A DNA stretch of 64,000 bases, from positions 110,761,789 to 110,825,788 of the forward strand of contig NC_050101.1 of the NCBI RefSeq assembly GCF_902167145.1. The letters are read 5' to 3'. This DNA comes from Zea mays. Its lineage: Eukaryota; Streptophyta; Magnoliopsida; Poales; Poaceae. The notes under the pieces are model-generated. The model worked only from the letters and a program-made list of their open reading frames with translations. It was not told the DNA's origin and made no database searches. Positions 58,623-64,000 of the stretch are shown piece by piece. A program made the position numbers and the translations under genes. Each line of letters opens with the position of its first letter. The stretch's first letter is position 1.

Positions 58623-61596
58623 TGTAACGCCCTGAATTTGGGGGTAGAATTTTTTTCTTCTTTTTACTCACCAAATTCAGGCGTTACTCTCTTTTCTCTT
58701 CCCATTTCGCTCCTTCTCCCCAATTTCAAAGCAGTATAGCGACTGGTGTCCGTATTGCGTGTGAACAAAAACCTAAGTTGACATGAGTGTTGCATCATGC
58801 CGAATCATATTTCTTTGGTCTGATGTCGTGTTTAATCGCATGTTTTGCCTAGTCTCGTTTTGGATTTCGTTTCGCAATTGGATTTCGAACTGAGGCTGTG
58901 CGTGCCGTGGGTTTTTGCCCCGCAACGCGACCCAGCCTGGCCCGCTCTGGCACGCGCGCCCTGGCGCCCCTGCCCCTCCCCCATGCGCGTGCCCCCCTCC
59001 CCTTGTCTCTCTTTCTCTCATTCAATTCTTCCGCGCACAACTCCCTCTCTCTCTCTCCCATCTCTCTCCCCCGTGGTGCCCTAGGTTTTGGAGACGGTGA
59101 TCGCCGGATTTGGACCCTGAGGTGAGCTCCCCTCTCCCTCTCTCTCTTCACCTCCCCCTCCCCTTCCTTCTTCCCCGCGCGGCCTCCCTGCGTGTGCCCC
59201 TGGCGGCTCCCTGCGCGCCCTCCCGCGCGCATCCCTAGCGGCGCCCCGCGTGGCCCCCTGGCGGCCCCCTGGCGGCGCCCCTGCGTGGCCCCCGGGCGGC
59301 GCTCCCCCGCGACCCCCTGCCCCCCCCCCCCCGCGCCCCATGCCCGGTGCCCCTGGCGGCCCCCACGCGCGCCCCTCGCGGCCCCCTGGCGGCGCCCCTC
59401 CCCTGCTCGGCCCCGACGGCCCCCTGCGCGGCCCCCTGCTCGGCCCCTCCCAGGCAACGCCTGCCCCATCCCCGATGCGGCTGCGCGCCCCCGGCGTGAC
59501 TCGCGCGGCCTCGCGCGCAACGTGACCCCGCGCGCGCAGCCCCACGCGCGTGGTGATTGATTTTGGTTTTAATTAATTTTAGACGTTGTTCAATTAACGT
59601 GTCGCGTCGCGCGCTTCGTCGCGTGGCTAATTAATTTGATTTCAGATTCTATTAATGTGCTGCGTCACGCGCTTCATCGCGCGACGATCCGTTTTAATTT
59701 CAGATTATTTAATGTGCGGCGTCGCGCGTCCAATCGCGCGACGCTTCGTTTTAAATTCAGTTTGGATGACGTATGCCATCGTGCGCTTCGTCGTGCGACG
59801 TTTGACGTTATCTTCATAATTAGTTCAAGTGTCTCGTGGCGCGCCCCGACGAGTCGTTTTGTTCCTAATTTAGTCTAAGTGCTATGTCGCACGCTTCGCC
59901 ACGCGATAATCCTTTTAAATTTACTTTGATCCGTTCATAATGATTAAACATAGAACATGACTTTACCCGATGCATAACGCGATGGCCAAATTAATATCAT
60001 TCGGTTTAGACGATTATTTTGATTTATAATCGTGTGACGTGATCACTCTTCGACCATAGCCTCGACCGTTACTCTCTCTTTCTCGCTTTGTCGTAGGTGT
60101 GAGCCCTGTGCCGAGTGTCTCTTTATTTATAACATTCTATTGTATGGTGTACTGTCCTTTTGTATTAAATGTGTGGAATGTATGTTTGAACTCGTATAGA
60201 TAATAGTCAGTTGGTAGAGTCCGAAGGAATTGCAGGTGAAGACCCTGAGCAGCAGCTAGTTGGTGAAGGCAAGTGTCCCTTGACCCATCTATGTCCTACT
60301 CATTCTTATAATTCACTCCCCGCATTTACACAGATTATATCTAAGGATTGACTAGCTTTGTTTATCTTGTCCTTGTTTATCTATTCTGGTTGGGTTATTT
60401 TGGTTTAGCTATATGCTAGTGCTTCACATTAATCAATGAACATGATGAGATCATCTATGATACGCTGTTTTCCCCTTTTGATCATGATGGTATACTTGTG
60501 GCTCTCAAGGGGACTCGAGCTGTTTCTCGAGTGCCTCTTCATAAGGACTGGTTCGTTGGATGACCGCCCGGAAAAACAGTGCAACCATGAGGGTGGAATG
60601 GGACGCCCTTAGCTGAATAATTAGAGGAACTGGGGTGTAGTTCGCTTCGCCGTCGTGCCGTTAATGGGGCTCGGTGTATGCGGCTCGCTCTGCCAAGGTT
60701 GGTTCGCCCCTTGGGGAGGAGTGCGGTGCATTTAGGAAACCTAACGGGCGGCTATAGCCTCAATGAATCTTTGTAAAGGCTACGTAGTGAAACCCTGTCT
60801 GTTCACCTTGGTAGTGTTTAAGGGTTTGATCGGCCCGAGGCAAGAGGGGATCACGACTTGTGGGTAAAGTGCGCAACCTCTGTAGAGTGTTATGAAACTG
60901 ATACATTAGTCGTGCTCGCGGTTATGAGCGGCCAAGGGAGCTCCATTGATTAGAGATACTTGATTAGAGATACTTGGTGTGAGATGTATGGTTTACAGGT
61001 GGTGATGAGGATGATGGTTTTGGTTATGACTATGGTAATGGTAAGTGGTATTCTTTCCGTTTAGAAAGGGTACATTGGGTTAATAACTTGGGTTAATGCT
61101 AAAACCTGGCTTTCTACTAGTAATAATAACTTGACCAACTAAAAGCAACTGCTTGACTAAACTCCATATAAAGCTAGTCCACTACAGCCAAACGGGACAT
61201 ATTGCTTTTATTGTGTACTCACTCTTGCTTTACACACCAAACCCCCCAGGTTTTCCGCGTTGCAACCACTGCTCAGGTGAAGATGAAGTCATGGAGGAGG
61301 ACTTCTAGGAGTTCCAAGAGTACGACGAGTTCTAGGCGTGGGTTAGCGGCAAACCCCCAGTCGGCTGCCTGTGTAGGCCGTCTGTATATGCGTTTCTTTT
61401 CTGCACTTTGATAATTGTTAAAGACTATGTGGATGTCCCGGGCATCATGATGTAATCGACTATTATACCTTCTTTTACGTTATTATTTGAGCACTGTGTG
61501 ATGATGTCTAGTTATGTAACTGCTGTGTACGTGAATTGCTGATCCTGGCACGTACATGGTTCACATTCGGTTTGCCTTCTAAAACCGGGTGTGACA
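58623..61596 (+). repeat. Solo LTR of a Del-like gypsy element (copy B, 2,974 bp)
   Basis: Opens TGTAACGCCCTGAATTTG, closes AAAACCGGGTGTGACA; no internal region adjoins either end. Flanks are GCCGG (58,618-58,622) and TTCGG (61,597-61,601; TCCGG in copy A), so the duplication is imperfect. Positions 58,900-59,540 are extremely C-rich and produce spurious frames. 59,594-61,596 equals copy A. It is related to the E0 LTR by its ends but of different length. Confidence 0.85.
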
Positions 61597-62942
61597 TTCG
61601 GTATGGGGAGGGGAGCAGTGCTTTCTGCCGACGACATGTACCAAGCGGATCGAAGCGAACTCTGCAAGATCCAAGCGAGACAAGCCCCAATTTGAGCCCA
61701 CGACAGCGCGAATCGAGGAGGAACAGCGTGGATCGGAGCCAGTGCGATGGAAGGGGAGGAAATCTACTCACCGAATTCATCCTCAATGAGATTGTTGAAG
61801 GTGTGGCCGTCGCAGTTGTAGGTGAACTTGTTGCGTGCGCCACGAACGCGTAGATCAGCGACTGCTACCCCATCGTCTCGCCTCGCCTCGTCTCCTCCTC
61901 CGCCCTCTGCCTACGGACATAGGCCCCCACTCCTTATTGTCGCCGTTGGAGAGGTGGAGCTCATCGGAGGGGCTATGTGTGTCTGAGTGGTCGTGAGGGG
62001 CATTGCGATGGGACAAAGCGTCGGTGGCGGTATGGGAAGGAAGACGGCGGCAACGCGGTGAGGAGCAGGTGGGGCCGCCGGAGCAACCTCCTGCGAGCAT
62101 TTTCGCGTGGAGAGGGAGGTCGCAGGAATGAGGCTGAGCGAGCAGTTGCTCCATTTGTGCCGCGTCGTTGTGGAGTTGGAGGTTGTCGAAGAAGAGGATG
62201 AGAGCTGTTGTATTGATTCGCTATCTGGGCTGCACCAAACATCATTGGAATATGGGGCCACACGAAGATTTTAGCCCAAGACACTGGTGCTGTTGTGATA
62301 CTCTCTTTATGGTTGTGGTTAGTGCCATACCAGCCAGGGAAATAGACAAAGAGCGGCTTATAAGCGTTGATGCGGCCATGAATGTCAAGTTGTTTGTGGC
62401 ATAATGGCGTTGGTGGGAACGGTTCAGGCCGTTTAGACATGTTTTTTGCATGGCAAGGAAATGGCCCGCTGGTTAGAGGCTTGCATGCGTTGGGTTGGTG
62501 CGAGAGGGAGTTGCGGAGCTACACCTTGGGCCCACACATGTCAGAGGTGTGGGAGGCAGAACCACGGGGCTGAGGCTGTCACATGGGTCCTACGTGCTAA
62601 GTGTGGTAGAACAGGGAATGGATTGTGCATGATGGGAGGAATGGCAGGTGGGCCCGGCGTGCTCAGTGTGGCAGAACAGGGAATGAATTGCACGATGGGA
62701 ATGGCAGACTACCCTTACAGGTGGGACCCACATGCCATGCCAAAGCGGCACACATGTGTGGGAATGGGAAACGGAGAAGATGCCACGGTTGTGGGACCCA
62801 CCTGTCAGACGACGTTGTGGATGGGAATGAGAAATGCCACGGGTGTGGGACGATCTGTCAAACATTGTATGACTAAGGGGAATGGGAATGGCAGAACCAG
62901 GAATGGCAGCCTACCCCTTACTGACTTAATAAGTAGTAGAGA
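61597..62942 (-). mobile_element. Helitron 5' part (copy B) with VAMP72 exon
   Basis: Minus-strand start TCTCTACTACTTATTAAG at 62,942, preceded by A, as in copy A at 18,114. It runs to the solo LTR at 61,597. By eye it is about 95% identical to copy A with small indels. It may continue left of the LTR through the kinase, unknown and LTA4H-like exons, all of which point the same way; the 3' CTRR end was not found. Confidence 0.65.
61772..61873 (-). pseudogene. VAMP72 (longin R-SNARE) first-exon fragment, copy B
   Basis: The ATG at 61,873 leads into TAG at codon 3, then QSLIYAFVAH, the start of VAMP72 proteins, then an out-of-frame jump to [13 protein letters not shown] and a donor G|GTGAGT at 61,771. 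The upstream GAGGCGAGGCGAGACG looks like the donor gene's 5' UTR. Codon 3 stop and the internal deletion are the same as in copy A, so they predate the duplication. AAT replaces TAC after HTFN. Confidence 0.82.
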
Positions 62943-63486
62943 TTAACATGTACGTTTTGACTGACGCGCGCGTGAATCTCCAGCCGCCTCCTATTCTTCT
63001 CACTCTATAAACTTCACTCTATAAACAATGTAGTCTATAGCGTAAAAAATATTTTGTACGACTATATGCACGCTATGTAATTCAAAATTATTCTTTTGCA
63101 CTGAGTTATGTATGCATGCATGCATGGTTTTTGACGATTGTGCAAATTGTAAGAGGATCGACGCATAGATGGCATTATATAGGGATCCTATCTCCGATTC
63201 TCCATAGAGAATTTTCGTATGGACGTGTTTAGTTAGGAGTGGATTGAAGAGAATTAAGTCACTTGTTATTTAAAATTGAATAGAGAGAGATTTAACCCCC
63301 TCCTCCCACACAATCTTTTTTATTCCCATGCAACCCAACAAAGCCTTATGAGATGTGAATAATGATAATTTGATATCCGTAGGAATTGAACACAGTAAAA
63401 AAATTAATCTATTTCAGGTTCGCGAGGGTATGGACGTGCTCGACCCATGAAATTCTTTTACTCTAAATTAGCCTTTTGACATATGT
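62943..63486. other. Non-coding flank of the Helitron (copy B)
   Basis: Counterpart of 18,115-18,659, highly similar. No gene. Confidence 0.8.
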
Positions 63487-63610
63487 GTCTGTTTGGTTTG
63501 TGGCTAATTATGCCATACCTTGTCTAAGGTTAGTAGTTCAAATTGAAAAACTAACCTTAGACAGAAAAGTTAGGTAAAGTATGGTAAGTTAGACAGCAAA
63601 CTAAACAGGC
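63487..63610. mobile_element. MITE (copy B), uninterrupted (124 bp)
   Basis: Ends GTCTGTTTGGTTTG and, inverted, GCCTGTTTAGTTTGC. The interior hairpin is CTAAGGTTAG/CTAACCTTAG. This is the empty-site version of the MITE into which E3 inserted in copy A. Confidence 0.75.
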
Positions 63611-64000
63611 TCAAGTTTTCCTATCACTTTAAGTACACTAGCTTCGATAGAAGTTTACCTAGCTCAAACTTAATATTCGGGCCGTGTTTCTCTTCAACAC
63701 CTCTCCATGGAGAGGTTGGACCGGTTTCTGATTCAGCCCGAAAAAAAAGAACCCACCGATTTAAGGTTTAGATCCACTATTTTGGTTCCTTTCAATAGAT
63801 TCCTCTGTGTTTATTGCTCTCAAATCATGAGCAATTGATGGTTAGTCTCTGACTCTCTGTCATGCTACCTCCATTGCCAGGCACCCACAAGTTTGACTCT
63901 ACTGAACATGGATGCCTACGTACTGCCTATTGACCACGAATCTTTGATTCGATGACTACCTTACTATCATCTTTATGCGATGCGCTGATATGCGCAGGAC

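Larger units (their letters stand above)
58623..64000 (+). repeat. Segmental duplication, copy B (partner 14,746-18,691 plus 30,098-30,570)
   Basis: Same orientation and same order as copy A: LTR, Helitron/VAMP72, flank, MITE, flank. Copy A is interrupted by E0 on the left and by E3 in the MITE. Copy B reaches the window end, so its right limit is unknown. The left limit in copy A is hidden by E0. Confidence 0.88.

Noticed and set aside
58849..59560. Frames of up to 223 codons rich in Gly, Arg and Pro
   Set aside because: Located in the C-rich part of the solo LTR; no domain and mutually overlapping.

Overview
The window looks like a gene-poor, repeat-dense stretch of a large grass genome, most probably maize (Zea mays). 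The evidence is nested LTR retrotransposons with 5-bp target duplications, Tat-lineage Ty3/gypsy elements with an antisense gene, a Sirevirus-type copia element whose LTRs are full of CCGGACAGTCCGG palindromes, CACTA elements, hAT and Tourist-like MITEs, and a Helitron terminus fitting the maize consensus. Species and family names are inference; structures, termini and target-site duplications (TSDs) were read from the bases. I found no intact cellular gene, tRNA, rRNA or CRISPR array.

Left block, 1-18,691: a nest four layers deep. E1 (1-8335, minus, Tat-lineage gypsy, nearly intact gag-pol) sits in E2 (8336-11479, plus, another Tat-type element of which only the antisense gene and 3' LTR are in view). 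E2 sits in the leader of E0 (11480-14745, minus, 3.1-kb LTR of a Del/Tekay-like element). E0 sits in a Del-like LTR (14746-16748), which abuts a Helitron piece (16749-18114) carrying a broken VAMP72 first exon.

E3 (18,692-30,092, plus) is a complete 11.4-kb relative of E1 with 479-bp LTRs and TSD CATAC, inserted into a MITE. Its gag-pol is dead, and an antisense gene lies between pol and the 3' LTR.

Middle block, 30,093-51,159: a copia RT scrap; a CACTA element (31,907-35,742, TSD TGT) with a decayed Transposase_24-type gene; a BTB-protein fragment; a hAT MITE (37,988-38,374); a Helitron-like 3' end near 40,768; a gag-only Sirevirus-like element (41,927-48,357, TSD CCTGT) that also landed in a MITE; and an old paralogue of the duplicated flank (49,784-50,730).

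Right block, 51,160-64,000: a second CACTA (51,160-54,265, TSD TTA) has captured most of an aldo/keto reductase gene with its introns. Next come nested TIR elements (54,484-55,889) and a run of minus-strand gene fragments (LTA4H-like C-terminus, two unidentified exons, a DYRK-type kinase exon). A 3-kb solo LTR (58,623-61,596) and the second copy of the Helitron/VAMP72 segment run to the window end. Segment 58,623-64,000 is a duplicate of 14,746-18,691 plus 30,098-30,570. The two copies share a solo LTR, Helitron terminus, MITE and the same lesions in the VAMP72 exon, so this is a segmental duplication and not two insertions.
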